From NCBI RefSeq assembly GCF_010820665.1, contig NZ_JAAIKC010000006.1, forward strand, positions 1 through 64,000: 64,000 nt of DNA, written 5' to 3'. A model generated the notes under the pieces. It did no database searches. It was not told the origin of the DNA and saw only the letters and a list, made by a program, of their open reading frames with translations. The DNA comes from Paenibacillus sp. SYP-B3998 (GTDB lineage Bacteria > Bacillota > Bacilli > Paenibacillales > NBRC-103111). Below, piece after piece: positions 8,683 to 17,158 of this stretch; within the stretch, counting starts at the first letter, position 1, and every line of letters begins with the position of its first letter. Position numbers and translations under genes: made by a program.

Positions 8683-8843
8683 CCTAGTTTCACCCTCTTG
8701 ATCTACGGATCGTTCATTCTACCTAACAGTTTATCGTGATGGCATAGGAGCGTCAAGCACACTACTGCGTCAATGCTGCTCTATTGTTCTATCATTTTTT
8801 TCATGATAAAGTGGAAAAAGTAAAAAAAGGAGCTGCCGTCATC

Positions 8844-9902
8844 ATGCTAACTCGACCTAAAATTCCTGAAATTGATATCGTAAGAGCCATCGCAATTATA
8901 GCCGTTGTCATCATTCATGGTACTGCAAATGCTACCTTACTCCCTGTGGGAACTGGCTCTCAAGCCTTCTTTTTCATCCTCAATCGAGCTTGTTTGTTCA
9001 CCGTTCCCGTGTTTATATGGATTAGCGGCGTTGTTCTCTTCTATAACTATTACGACCGCTGGGATCCAAGTACATCGTTCGCTTTCTGGACGAAACGGTT
9101 GCGTCGAATTTTGATACCTTACCTGCTATGGTCTGTTTTCTATTATGTGTACAATCAATATATGTTCCATGGCAAAGTTACGCTCAACGCCTGGTATTTA
9201 TTTAAATTAGTACTTTCCGGGAATGCCAGCTATCATCTCTATTATATGCTCATTATCGTGCAATTTTATATCCTATTCCCTTTTGTCATAACTGCCGTTC
9301 GCAAATTCCCCCTATTAAACAAAGCTTTAATTCCGCTTGGAATCTGCTTGCAAGCTGCCGCATACAGCGTGAATCATTGGGTTCATCCTTTGCCCGAGTA
9401 CTCATCATTATTTACAAGCTACTCAGCGCTTTTTGCTTTTGGCGCTTTCACGGGAATTCATTATGCAGCGATGTCTACATGGATAGCTAGATACAGATCG
9501 TGGATTTTGTCTGCCATGGTCTTGGGGGGATTTGCCTTTGTCGGCATGCTGCTGCTGCATCAGTACGGATGGATCGCTGTTGAAAATACATGGTTTGAAC
9601 TCGCCTTGCTCCTCTACTGCATGACTGCTGCGCTTATCTTCGTGCAATTGGGGCAAAACACGCTTCACAAGGATTCTTCCTTCAGCAAAGCGTTAACTGC
9701 ACTAGGTGCGGCATCCTTCGGCATCTATCTCGCACATCCTGCACTTTTAACCTTATGGGATCGCTTAAAGCCTGCGAAGGAGCGCATTCTGTTGTATGAC
9801 CTGCACACCGTCACTTCCTTCGTCATCGGTTTGCTAGGAACATGGTTGCTGGTAAGGCTCTACGCTCACATCATGAAAAAAGGCAAAGTATCCGTCAAAT
9901 AA
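8844..9902 (+). CDS. Membrane acyltransferase (acyltransferase family 3)
   Basis: A 352-residue protein with about ten membrane helices. It starts MLTRPKIPEIDIVRAIAIIAVVIIHG, containing the family's conserved R-A-x-A-I and the membrane-embedded His (VIIHG) thought to be catalytic, and WTKRLRRILIPYLLWS, the Arg-rich cytoplasmic motif. These proteins O-acylate extracellular sugars or peptidoglycan. The ATG at 8844 has AAAGGAG upstream; the longer in-frame start 20 codons earlier does not. No polysaccharide cluster surrounds it, so the acceptor is unknown. Confidence 0.85.
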   Translation: MLTRPKIPEIDIVRAIAIIAVVIIHGTANATLLPVGTGSQAFFFILNRACLFTVPVFIWISGVVLFYNYYDRWDPSTSFAFWTKRLRRILIPYLLWSVFYYVYNQYMFHGKVTLNAWYLFKLVLSGNASYHLYYMLIIVQFYILFPFVITAVRKFPLLNKALIPLGICLQAAAYSVNHWVHPLPEYSSLFTSYSALFAFGAFTGIHYAAMSTWIARYRSWILSAMVLGGFAFVGMLLLHQYGWIAVENTWFELALLLYCMTAALIFVQLGQNTLHKDSSFSKALTALGAASFGIYLAHPALLTLWDRLKPAKERILLYDLHTVTSFVIGLLGTWLLVRLYAHIMKKGKVSVK

Positions 9903-9922
9903 ACGGAACTTTGCCTTTTTAT
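9875..9922. terminator. Bidirectional terminator overlapping two gene ends
   Basis: AAAAAGGCAAAGTATCCGT pairs with ACGGAACTTTGCCTTTTT around a short loop, with A and T tracts on the outer sides. It includes the last codons of the acyltransferase and touches the stop of the TPR gene at 9922. Confidence 0.8.
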
Positions 9923-10587
9923 CATTTGAAGCGAGCTAACAGCGCCCAACGACGCTGTTGTCTACGGCTGTATCGCGGTAAGCCGCGATAGATGTCCAGC
10001 GCTTCACGGTAAGCGCGCTTCGCTTCATCCGTGCGCCCCAGCTTCTGATACAGTTGTCCGAGACGGTAGTAGGCTTCAACCGAGGAGGAGTGTACGTCCC
10101 TGAACTGTTCCATATAAGCAACAGCTCGCTCAGGCGCGACCGATGCCAAGGCTTCCCCAAGACGCAAGTACGGATTGCCATACTTGACCCGCGGGTTCAA
10201 CTCAATCGCTTTGAGCATGAAGCTTTCACCTCTAGATAAATCACCTAATTTCAAGCAGCATAATCCAATCTCATAGTGGACATCTGCTGAATCCAACATG
10301 ACACTATGCGATTGCTCAAGGTAGGGCAGCGCCTCGCTATACCTTTTCCGTTCAATTAAAATTCTAGCAAGCTCTAATTTAACAGATGTGTTGTGAGGGT
10401 TAGCGTATAGATCCTGCCGCAGCCTACTGGCTTTGCGGCTTAGTTGAAATGGCCTAAAAATATTTGGCGTTAACCCTACAAATCTACGGTCTAGCACATA
10501 CAGAATGACGATCAGGATGATAAGGGCAATAAACGGATTTCCTGTAAGACGCCAAAGCAACCCAAATGCAAGCAATTTGGTAAGCAA
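9922..10587 (-). CDS. Membrane-anchored tetratricopeptide-repeat protein
   Basis: A 221-residue protein. Two closely spaced hydrophobic stretches lie at about 1-32 and are followed by a cytoplasmic or external TPR domain (about 60-205) with at least four repeats, such as SAEVHYEIGLCCLKLGDL-like and AYYRLGQLYQKLGRTDEA. TPR domains mediate protein contacts; no partner is indicated. The start is TTG at 10587 with AGGAGG 7 nt upstream. Similar short TPR proteins are widespread in Paenibacillus without assigned function. Confidence 0.75.
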   Translation of the reverse strand: MLTKLLAFGLLWRLTGNPFIALIILIVILYVLDRRFVGLTPNIFRPFQLSRKASRLRQDLYANPHNTSVKLELARILIERKRYSEALPYLEQSHSVMLDSADVHYEIGLCCLKLGDLSRGESFMLKAIELNPRVKYGNPYLRLGEALASVAPERAVAYMEQFRDVHSSSVEAYYRLGQLYQKLGRTDEAKRAYREALDIYRGLPRYSRRQQRRWALLARFK

Positions 10588-10674
10588 GCTGAATCCTCCT
10601 TCAATCTTTCGGGATAACGATCAGGCTTCCCTATACTACCATAATTTACTTACTTTGGTCACCCTTCCCCATCG

Positions 10675-10703
10675 AAAAAAGCTTCTGGCTCTGTACCAGA
10701 AGC
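10675..10703 (-). terminator. Intrinsic terminator, leftward reading
   Basis: GCTTCTGG pairs with CCAGAAGC around a 7-nt loop, and on the minus strand it is followed by a run of Ts. It lies upstream of the TPR gene and would shield it from leftward transcription. Confidence 0.6.
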
Positions 10704-10785
10704 TAGTTTCTCCGATAAGACCAACTGGAATCATTCGTGATTTCTAACAAGCAATGATATACTAAAAAGAAAAGGGAGATTCGAC

Positions 10786-11049
10786 ATGAACGATCCGCGC
10801 AAAGCGCTTTGGCACAAAAGACAACAAATGGGAAGATCCAAATACTTAATTTTGTTTGGGCTAATGCCTTGGGGCATCGGGCTTTCCCTCGTATTCGGTC
10901 TTATTGAATTCCTGCGACTTGGTGAAACGTTGTGGGTGTGGCTTCCGATTCGCTTGCTTGTATTCGCTCTCGTTGGTTTCTTTGTAGCCAATGCTCGTTG
11001 GCAATCGATGGAACGCAGATATGAGCCTGTTGGTAACGAACGATCCTAA
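10786..11049 (+). CDS. Small two-helix membrane protein (87 aa)
   Basis: The ATG has AAGGGAG upstream. The protein has a basic N-terminus (KALWHKRQQMGRSK) and two hydrophobic helices (about 22-42 and 54-72), ending in a charged tail. No family was recognised. It is flanked by terminators, so it is a single-gene unit. Confidence 0.65.
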   Translation: MNDPRKALWHKRQQMGRSKYLILFGLMPWGIGLSLVFGLIEFLRLGETLWVWLPIRLLVFALVGFFVANARWQSMERRYEPVGNERS

Positions 11050-11062
11050 GGATCGTTTTTTT
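11039..11062 (+). terminator. Rho-independent terminator
   Basis: AACGATCC/GGATCGTT hairpin followed by seven Ts. The stop codon of the small membrane protein lies in the hairpin. Confidence 0.85.
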
Positions 11063-11083
11063 ATTAATAGGCATACAATAGGA

Positions 11084-11485
11084 TTAATGTAAAAAGGTTT
11101 GGTCCTCTACATCCTCGGTATGGAATAAAGATGCTTTGCGAGACAGCTCAAAGTGTTCCTCAAGTTCTTTACGAATAGAGCCAAATGTCAGCACCTGCTC
11201 CTTAAAGGCCTCGCGTTCACCCCACTTCGTTTCTTCGGCTTCATTTTGAAACAAAGCTTCTGACATATCTTCCAATGCTTGATGCACATTGTTATCATAC
11301 CGATCAATTTCACCGGAAACATCCTTCCGATAAACATGTGTCATGTCGAAATCGTTATCTTTGGATGCTGTAAACACGGCCAATAAAATGCCCTTCGAAT
11401 GGTCTACTTTCACCTCAACATCCGCGCAAGCGATATCATTGCGTTCTGTGAATCTTACAACTTCTGCATGTTTAATTGTAAGCAT
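11084..11485 (-). CDS. Conserved hypothetical acidic protein
   Basis: A 133-residue acidic soluble protein with no signal or membrane segment. The N-terminal half (TIKHAEVVRFTERNDIACADVEV) is predicted beta-rich, the C-terminal half helical and highly charged. Function not recognised. The ATG at 11485 is preceded by TAGGAGGGGG; a longer in-frame version has no ribosome site. It lies between convergent and codirectional singletons and gives no context clue. Confidence 0.6.
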   Translation of the reverse strand: MLTIKHAEVVRFTERNDIACADVEVKVDHSKGILLAVFTASKDNDFDMTHVYRKDVSGEIDRYDNNVHQALEDMSEALFQNEAEETKWGEREAFKEQVLTFGSIRKELEEHFELSRKASLFHTEDVEDQTFLH

Positions 11486-11551
11486 GAATAACCCCCTCCT
11501 ACATATAAAATCTACGGATAAAGGGAGTATTTCCATGTTTAGATCATTCTA

Positions 11552-13372
11552 TCAGCGATTCGGCGCGAACCATATTTTGCGAAAATCGACCCAACCAAGG
11601 TCATTAATCGTGACACCTTTTATCGATGTGTGATAAGTGGTTTGAAGGGAACGGTGTAGAACAAACAGAAACGATTTCTCCTCTTGCAGCACATCTACCA
11701 TATCGTTCAGCTTGCAAATACGCTCCTGCTGATTCGGATTGGTCATGAGCTGCTCCACATCCTGATCGATCCAAGCGATCAGCTCGTCGTTCAGATGGGC
11801 TCTCACGTAGCTATTACTTTGCTTCAGCGTTTGGATAATATGTAAGTCGTAGTCGCTTTCCATGCAAATGTGATAGAAAATGAGATCGGCAGCTTGAATC
11901 GTCTCCATCCTCATCATATCCAGCTTACTCTGTGTATGGACTTCGATCGAGACGCCCACCTTGGCGCATTGCTCGCTTATCCATAAGGCATCCTCATTAT
12001 TGTTGCTATATATGTACATGCAAAGGGTTTCACCCCTATATCCGATCTCGCCCAGCAACCGCCTGGCTTCCTCCAAGTCAGTTCGATAAGCGGATCCTGT
12101 GCCTGCCATGCTTGGTAAAAAGCTGCTTGCGGGCGCTTCTCTGAAGCCCCCCAATTCGAGAATCATCCGTTCACGATCTAGAATGAGATCGATGGCTTGA
12201 CGGAATTTATGCTGCTTTTGAGGGCCTTGCTTATTGATATTAAATGTAATCAAGCTGCAGCCAAGAACTGATTGTTCGATTTGCTGCCATTCAGAATCTT
12301 TCCCTACTGCGCCAACAGGCTTCCTAGAATTCGTATGATCAAAAAGCACTTGAACCGTATTCCAGCACGGACCCACCTCGGAAAAATCCTGTGGCAGCAA
12401 CCATATCTCCACTTGATCCAGGTGCGGTCTCACGCCAAAGTAGCTATCGAAAGCACGCAACTTACAGATGTAATCATCGTTCCGTTCTAAACGAAACGGT
12501 CCTGTTCCAATTGGCATCCGCGCGAACATTGCCTCGTTATCATGGCATATATCCTCTGGTACAATGGACATGGAAGTATGCGCTAGCTGCTGCAAAAAAA
12601 GCACATTCGGATGCTTAAGCTCAATAGCGATTGCGTTGCGATTAAGGACGGTCATAGCTTCGATGCCTTCCGTCATCCATCCTTGGCTGGCTGACGTTCC
12701 AAGCTCCTTCAACCTTAAAAATGAGTAATAAACATCGCTAGCCGTCATTTCTCTTCCGTGATGAAACACCACGCCTTTACGTAAATAAAAAGTATAGTGC
12801 AGCCCGTCTTCACTTATTTCCCAATAATGTGCTAATAGAGGTTCTACAACAAGGGTACTCGAATTGTAAAAAACCAAGGTATCAAAGATCTGGTTAATCA
12901 AATGGCAGTCAAACGCAAAAAAAGAGTGAGCCGGGTCCAGCGTTACCAGCCATTTATAAACAGGAAAGCGCAATGTATCTTTAAAACGCTTCTCATGTTC
13001 CACAGCACGATAACCAAAATAGCTGAACAGCCACTCAATGAATGAGTCCTGCAACGCCTCCGTATTACCCAGTTGATGAATAAGTTCAATCGTCCCTTTA
13101 TAGTCTCCTCGTCCGGCCAACTCCATCGCCTGCTTCGCAATCATTTCCTCCGCTGATACATGAAAAGTAAGCTCAGACGCATTGCCTCTGCCCCGTCCAG
13201 GCTTCCAACTAATCCATTCCTGCTCGGACATTTTTCTCAGCAGCAGCTTTACATTGCGTGTTGTACAGTAAAGCTTTTCCGATAATTCCTCCAACGTAAT
13301 CCGTTGAGGATGATTTTCCACACCGTGTTCAAAGCCAGAGCGAAGCTCTAGAAAATGGGTTAACAGCTGCAT
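11552..13372 (-). CDS. SgrR-like regulator: HTH fused to solute-binding domain
   Basis: A 606-residue protein. Residues about 1-110 are an SgrR-type winged helix (LEELSEKLYCTTRNVKLLLRKM). Residues about 150-590 are a family 5 solute-binding domain, with YTFYLRKGVVFHHGREMTASDV and later FNINKQGPQKQHKFRQAIDLILDR typical of oligopeptide or nickel binding proteins. It has no signal peptide, so it acts in the cytoplasm as a transcription factor with a metabolite-sensing domain. In enterics SgrR responds to phosphosugar stress, but these Gram-positive relatives are frequently solitary or next to MFS genes; here no target is adjacent. Confidence 0.85.
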   Translation of the reverse strand: MQLLTHFLELRSGFEHGVENHPQRITLEELSEKLYCTTRNVKLLLRKMSEQEWISWKPGRGRGNASELTFHVSAEEMIAKQAMELAGRGDYKGTIELIHQLGNTEALQDSFIEWLFSYFGYRAVEHEKRFKDTLRFPVYKWLVTLDPAHSFFAFDCHLINQIFDTLVFYNSSTLVVEPLLAHYWEISEDGLHYTFYLRKGVVFHHGREMTASDVYYSFLRLKELGTSASQGWMTEGIEAMTVLNRNAIAIELKHPNVLFLQQLAHTSMSIVPEDICHDNEAMFARMPIGTGPFRLERNDDYICKLRAFDSYFGVRPHLDQVEIWLLPQDFSEVGPCWNTVQVLFDHTNSRKPVGAVGKDSEWQQIEQSVLGCSLITFNINKQGPQKQHKFRQAIDLILDRERMILELGGFREAPASSFLPSMAGTGSAYRTDLEEARRLLGEIGYRGETLCMYIYSNNNEDALWISEQCAKVGVSIEVHTQSKLDMMRMETIQAADLIFYHICMESDYDLHIIQTLKQSNSYVRAHLNDELIAWIDQDVEQLMTNPNQQERICKLNDMVDVLQEEKSFLFVLHRSLQTTYHTSIKGVTINDLGWVDFRKIWFAPNR

Positions 13373-13485
13373 GCCAGCCTTCCTTCCAATAAAAGGGGAA
13401 ATCGTTAAAGTAAATTATACTCTTTTTGTTCCCCTTATTCTAGATGTATGCTAAGAGCATCAGGAAAAGAAAGGAAGTGATTAAC

Positions 13486-13644
13486 TTGCAACCCACTGAT
13501 ATTTATTTGTCGGAGAAACTCATGCAATGGCAGCAACAGGCCCTCGAAAAAGAAGCACACCAGCTTTGGAAATGGAAATCGATTAAAAAAAGAAAAGTGT
13601 ATATGCTGCTAATGTTACTGACTAGCTTATTCTCCTTCGTTTAA
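13486..13644 (+). CDS. Small basic protein with C-terminal hydrophobic helix (52 aa)
   Basis: Starting at a TTG with AAAGGAAG 8 nt upstream, 52 codons encode a Gln/Lys-rich helix (LMQWQQQALEKEAHQLWKWK) and a C-terminal hydrophobic segment (VYMLLMLLTSLFSF). It overlaps the end of the convergent VanZ gene by 23 bp. Not recognised; presented because of the ribosome site and protein-like composition. Confidence 0.45.
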   Translation: MQPTDIYLSEKLMQWQQQALEKEAHQLWKWKSIKKRKVYMLLMLLTSLFSFV

Positions 13645-14134
13645 TCCAAGCTCTTAGGAAAAGAACAATACTAACGACAATCACAGCAAGAATAATCCCT
13701 ATTGCATCTACAGCAACATCAATTGGATGACCCGTTCTACCCGCAACAAACGATTGATGCCATTCATCCGTAGCTGCATAAATGATGGAAATTATAGAGG
13801 AGGTGAGCAGTGCTATGACGACTTTCACAGGTTTGGCCAGCAAAGCTAAAGACCAGAGCAGGGCAAGGACGGCGTATTCGCTAACGTGCCCTGCTTTTCT
13901 TATAAAAAATTCAATTAACCCTATTGGATCCTGCCAAGAGACGAGATCATGATCATAAGAAAACTCCACATGTGGCATGCTTTTCGTAAGATCAATATCT
14001 TGGAACCACGACGATAAAAGCGGGCGCAGACTTTGCTGCTGATACGACTCCGCTGACTTAAAAAAAATAACCGCCATCCATAGGAGGGCGGCCGCGAGCA
14101 AGAGATAATAACGAGTTGAAGATGTTTTGCGCAT
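13622..14134 (-). CDS. VanZ-family membrane protein
   Basis: A 170-residue protein with four hydrophobic segments and the VanZ signature: RKAGHVSEYAVLALLW, then AATDEWHQSFVAGRTGHPIDVAVDAIG. VanZ relatives are linked with low-level glycopeptide resistance and lipoprotein or cell-envelope functions. AAGGAG precedes the ATG. It follows a small membrane protein gene by 16 bp on the same strand and probably forms a two-gene operon with it. Confidence 0.9.
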   Translation of the reverse strand: MRKTSSTRYYLLLAAALLWMAVIFFKSAESYQQQSLRPLLSSWFQDIDLTKSMPHVEFSYDHDLVSWQDPIGLIEFFIRKAGHVSEYAVLALLWSLALLAKPVKVVIALLTSSIISIIYAATDEWHQSFVAGRTGHPIDVAVDAIGIILAVIVVSIVLFLRAWIKRRRIS

Positions 14135-14150
14135 AGCTTACTCTAACTCC

Positions 14151-14438
14151 TTATGGATTCGATTTCTTACGAATGCTGAATAAAGCAAAAAACTCAATTA
14201 CCATGACATTAACGGCAGAAATTCCGTAAAAGGCCATGCCGAACATCATTCGGAACCCTTCCGCACTAACAGATTTCCACCATATCACAGCCGCCAACGT
14301 CAATCCAATATTCAAAGCTGTCGTTGTCCAAAACGAGAATCCGAGTCGATTCGTTCGGCGCATCAACCAAACACCTAGAAGAAGTGGCAGCGCAGAAGCA
14401 ATTCCCAGGAAAATCCAAAACAACATATTATTCGACAC
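14151..14438 (-). CDS. Three-helix membrane protein (95 aa)
   Basis: Starts at a GTG (14438) with GGGAGTG 6 nt upstream. Three hydrophobic segments (about 4-24, 34-52, 63-85) and a basic C-terminus (SIRKKSNP). No family recognised. It is the upstream member of a probable operon with the VanZ-like gene, so an envelope role is likely. Confidence 0.6.
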   Translation of the reverse strand: MSNNMLFWIFLGIASALPLLLGVWLMRRTNRLGFSFWTTTALNIGLTLAAVIWWKSVSAEGFRMMFGMAFYGISAVNVMVIEFFALFSIRKKSNP

Positions 14439-14584
14439 TTCCGTCACTCCCAAACCGCAACTTGTTTATTCTTTTAGGTTAGCATGAATGTCTTGTTGAA
14501 ACAACGTTTCTCACTGTGCTGCAACACAATCGTCATATGGTAAAGAATGAGAAAAAGCGAGAAGATTTTTTTGTGAGTTAGGAC

Positions 14585-14613
14585 TTGATTAGGTGAAATA
14601 TTTCATGTATAAT
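14585..14613 (+). promoter_or_regulatory. Sigma-A promoter of the tRNA-Ala gene
   Basis: TTGATT (14585-14590) and TATAAT (14608-14613) are separated by 17 bp and lie 40 bp upstream of the tRNA. Confidence 0.75.
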
Positions 14614-14652
14614 ACGAAAAGTCGACACAAAAGACAACAATTACTTTAGCTT

Positions 14653-14725
14653 GGGGTCATAGCTCAGCTGGGAGAGCGCTTCGCTGGCAGCGAAGAGGTC
14701 AGGGGTTCGATCCCCCTTGATTCCA
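14653..14725 (+). tRNA. tRNA-Ala (anticodon GGC)
   Basis: A full cloverleaf: acceptor GGGGTCA with TGATTCC (two G-U pairs), D arm GCTCAGCTGGGAGAGC, anticodon stem CTTCG/CGAAG with loop CTGGCAG giving anticodon GGC, and T arm AGGGGTTCGATCCCCCT. CCA is not encoded. It has its own promoter and a strong terminator, so it is a monocistronic tRNA. Its 3' 57 nt recur at 17674-17730. Confidence 0.95.
14669..14725 (+). repeat. Direct repeat copy 1 (3' part of tRNA-Ala), candidate attachment site
   Basis: From the D loop to the discriminator base, 57 nt match 17674-17730 with a single mismatch in the anticodon loop. Such duplications of a tRNA 3' end mark insertion of integrating elements. Confidence 0.7.
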
Positions 14726-14731
14726 TAAATA

Positions 14732-14770
14732 GAAGCACTGCAACCTTTAGGTTGTGGTGCTTCTTTTTTA
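14732..14770 (+). terminator. tRNA terminator
   Basis: GAAGCACTGCAACC pairs with GGTTGTGGTGCTTC around a 4-nt loop, then six Ts. Confidence 0.9.
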
Positions 14771-14985
14771 TATGGAGCCACGGGGAGATCCCTTCAGGGT
14801 TCGCCCGCGCGGACGGAGCGAAAAATGGGGCCCGCGCAAAGTAGTCGGACCTATTATCGAAGCATTTTCTTCACTTAGTGAGGTTGAGTATGGAGCACGG
14901 CGTCTGAAGCCACCGCTAAAGTCCTCGTCGAGTACCACATAGAGGTTGCTTCATGAATACCTCTGTGCCTCACTTGATACAAACT
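14771..14985. other. Gene-free, locally GC-rich segment at the island edge
   Basis: About 215 bases directly after the tRNA terminator have no convincing reading frame on either strand. Part of the segment (about 14775-14850) is distinctly GC-rich compared with its neighbours, which fits imported and deleted DNA. Confidence 0.5.
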
Positions 14986-14987
14986 TA

Positions 14988-15468
14988 TCACGCAAATGAA
15001 AGTCGGCCTTTTATTTGTGAATAATCACCGCTAATAAATCTTGTGTATATACACTCTACCTGCTTCACGAATCTTAGTAATTCATCATAAATACCAAGTT
15101 CCTTCAGTAACTCAACACCCTCTATTTTATATAACAAAAGGGTCCATACCTCTCCCCTTTTTTCACTTAAGCTCTTGTTTTTTTGAAGCTCTTTGAATTT
15201 CCTTTTCTTCATTAGTTTTGGATATGAATCCAAAACATTTGCAATTTCCAAATGCTCAATCAAACTAATTTCATCACTTATACAACAACCGGAAGAATGT
15301 TGAACTCCGAAGTTAGTATACTCATATTCAATTTCGCAAAGAGATAAATGATTCAAGACTTTGCTATCCTCATCTCCATTTCCTAATTTGTCCAAGCAGT
15401 TTTTTATTATAGGTTCAACGTATGACTTATTAAAATGAAAAGGAAAAAGACCACTTCTTGAAGTGGAT
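14988..15468 (-). pseudogene. Hypothetical protein gene, 5' truncated
   Basis: A 135-codon stretch ending at 14988 reads as a soluble Lys/Glu/Leu-rich protein (for example GEVWTLLLYKIEGVELLKELGIYDELL). In the same frame plausible protein sequence continues upstream (FHFNKSYVEPIIKN) to a stop near 15468, but no ATG or GTG with a ribosome site is present. It is therefore probably a gene that lost its start. Two closely spaced cysteines (SSGCCIS) stand out. The family was not recognised. Confidence 0.45.
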
Positions 15469-15576
15469 CATTTTTTAAGTAGTGGTTGTAAACCTCGCTA
15501 GACAAAAATTCGTTCAACCACAAAATAGGCTCTTCTTGATGCATGAATAGATAAAAGCTTTCCGCGCAGAAACTCA

Positions 15577-15624
15577 TGGTAATATCCCCTTTAAGTAGAC
15601 ACTCAGAAAAAACCTTATGGTACC
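15577..15624 (+). mobile_element. Solo insertion sequence end (no transposase)
   Basis: TGGTAATATCCCCTTTAAGT and the following 28 nt match the IS tip at 77-124 in inverted orientation with one mismatch. The match stops in the centre of the element's palindrome (after GGTACC), and no transposase follows. It is a remnant of a deleted or partial copy of the same element. Confidence 0.75.
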
Positions 15625-15633
15625 GTCAAAAAG

Positions 15634-15668
15634 ACAAAAAAAATGAAACCCGAATTTCTTCGGGTTTC
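15634..15668 (-). terminator. Terminator of the secreted hydrolase gene
   Basis: GGAAACCCGAAG/TTCGGGTTTC hairpin followed on the minus strand by a long T tract. Confidence 0.85.
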
Positions 15669-15696
15669 CAATATACAATGGATAAGGTAAAGATAA

Positions 15697-16524
15697 TTAT
15701 TGAATGATAGCGTTAATAGCGGTTATTACGAATTCCGGATGATCTTGCGCAATGTAGTGGTAAGAAGATACGATTGTTTGGTGACTGTAATCAGACAGGC
15801 CCAGGAAACTCTTTTGTAAAGCTTGCCATTTTGCCTCTACATCAGGTCCCAGACGGTGATCGTCTGCTGTTACAATTTCAAGAGGAATATCACGCAAGGA
15901 ATCGTTAGATTTTACAGCAGCCATTTCGGCAAGCGTTTTAACGATTGCAGGATATCCACCTTCGTGAATCCAGCCAGCTTTAAATGCTTTCGCATTCTCT
16001 GGATCTAAATACTTATCGGTAATTTCTTTTTCTTGATCTTCGTGTGCAGCATCAACAAGAACTACACCGGCGACTTCTTCGCTATATTTATCAACGAAAA
16101 CTCTCGTGATAGCTGAACCATAGGAATGTGTTACCAAAACATATGGTGCTTTCACGTGAGATTTTTTCAGAAGTGCGTGAAGCTGCTCCGCTTGGTTATT
16201 AGCAGAATACTCTACATTGCTGCTATCACTTTGGCCGAGATCAGCGCGATCATATGATACGGTTTGTGTTTTCTGGGAAATGGAATCCTGAACAGCTTTC
16301 CATACAGTGTGGTCTTGATCACGACCACTTTCAAACACAACAGCCGGTTCACCTTTGTCTCTGTTAGCAGAGCCTTTGATATTCACATACAGACCGATAG
16401 CGCCAATGTTAACTTTGCCTTCAAAGTCACTGTGCGGCTTCGGTTTGGTGTCACTTGCGAAAGCAGGAACACACAAAAATACCATGAGTAGAACGGATAG
16501 TGCAACAGATAAAACTTTTTTCAT
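15697..16524 (-). CDS. Secreted alpha/beta hydrolase
   Basis: A 275-residue protein with a clear signal peptide (MKKVLSVALSVLLMVFLC...PAFAS, cleavage near 23). The alpha/beta hydrolase fold follows: an oxyanion/strand motif VVFESGRDQDHTVW, YDRADLGQSD, the nucleophile elbow VTHSYGSA (Ser in H-S-Y-G-S) and a late TADDHRLG Asp plus a C-terminal SHQTIVSSYHYI region with the likely His. It is a lipase, esterase or amidase; substrate unknown. The ATG at 16524 has AAAGGAGG upstream. It lies inside the decayed tRNA island and looks intact. Confidence 0.8.
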   Translation of the reverse strand: MKKVLSVALSVLLMVFLCVPAFASDTKPKPHSDFEGKVNIGAIGLYVNIKGSANRDKGEPAVVFESGRDQDHTVWKAVQDSISQKTQTVSYDRADLGQSDSSNVEYSANNQAEQLHALLKKSHVKAPYVLVTHSYGSAITRVFVDKYSEEVAGVVLVDAAHEDQEKEITDKYLDPENAKAFKAGWIHEGGYPAIVKTLAEMAAVKSNDSLRDIPLEIVTADDHRLGPDVEAKWQALQKSFLGLSDYSHQTIVSSYHYIAQDHPEFVITAINAIIQ

Positions 16525-16643
16525 TGAAAAGCCTCCTTTTGGTGAATCTTCATGCTCACACATTATTATTGATAGAGATTTATCTATGTCTATTCTCTAT
16601 CATAATAATAATAATAATATATATTACCAAATTTGGAAAACGC

Positions 16644-16676
16644 TAAAAAACAAGACTATTTAAACGGTCTTGTTTA
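16644..16676 (-). terminator. Terminator downstream of the nuclease-like remnant
   Basis: CAAGAC/GTCTTG arms around an A/T loop, followed on the minus strand by Ts. It lies where the remnant's last frame ends (stop at 16660-16662). Confidence 0.55.
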
Positions 16677-16971
16677 AAATAACAAAATGCTCATTGAAAT
16701 AATCAATGGACATTAATTGATATCTTCCTTCGGTATGCGATTCAATATCTACATCAAGACCGACTTTCTCATAAATTCCAACATAAATAGAATGTTTCGA
16801 TCAGGATTTAATTTGCGTACCTACCACTATCCGTGTACAAGCCGTCAATACCTACATCGCGTCTTTCTTTGTATGTTTCTAAAAAATCCCTTCTCGCTGT
16901 TGAACAACATCACAGACCAGCCCTTCGAACTCAAGCGGTTCTAACAATGCATGAAAATCATAATTGGACAT
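16660..16971 (-). pseudogene. Degenerate restriction-endonuclease-like (Mrr-fold) gene
   Basis: A good ribosome site (GGGAGG) precedes ATG at 16971, reading MSNYDFHALLEPLEFEGLV, the usual N-terminus of Mrr-like nuclease domains. The frame hits TAG after GIF; adding one T to the T6 run restores LETYKERRDVGIDGLYTD, which carries the family's E...R-D-x-G-I-D-G motif. It then decays again; a last block in another frame (GIYEKVGLDVDIES... to NEHFVILNKTV, stop at 16660) may be the original or a foreign C-terminus. The gene is broken by at least two frameshifts and an internal deletion. Confidence 0.55.
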
Positions 16972-17158
16972 AAAACGTCCTCCCGAAATGTAGTTTGGTA
17001 GCATAATTGTCCCATGTATAACGTATTTCAATAATAAAATATTTTTCCATAATTAAGTATGCTGACTATGAAGGTACACGGCATGTGGCTCATATGGGCT
17101 TGAATGCGTATCGTTATTCAGACAGAGTAATGATATATTGCTGCGAGGAGGGCGTAAC

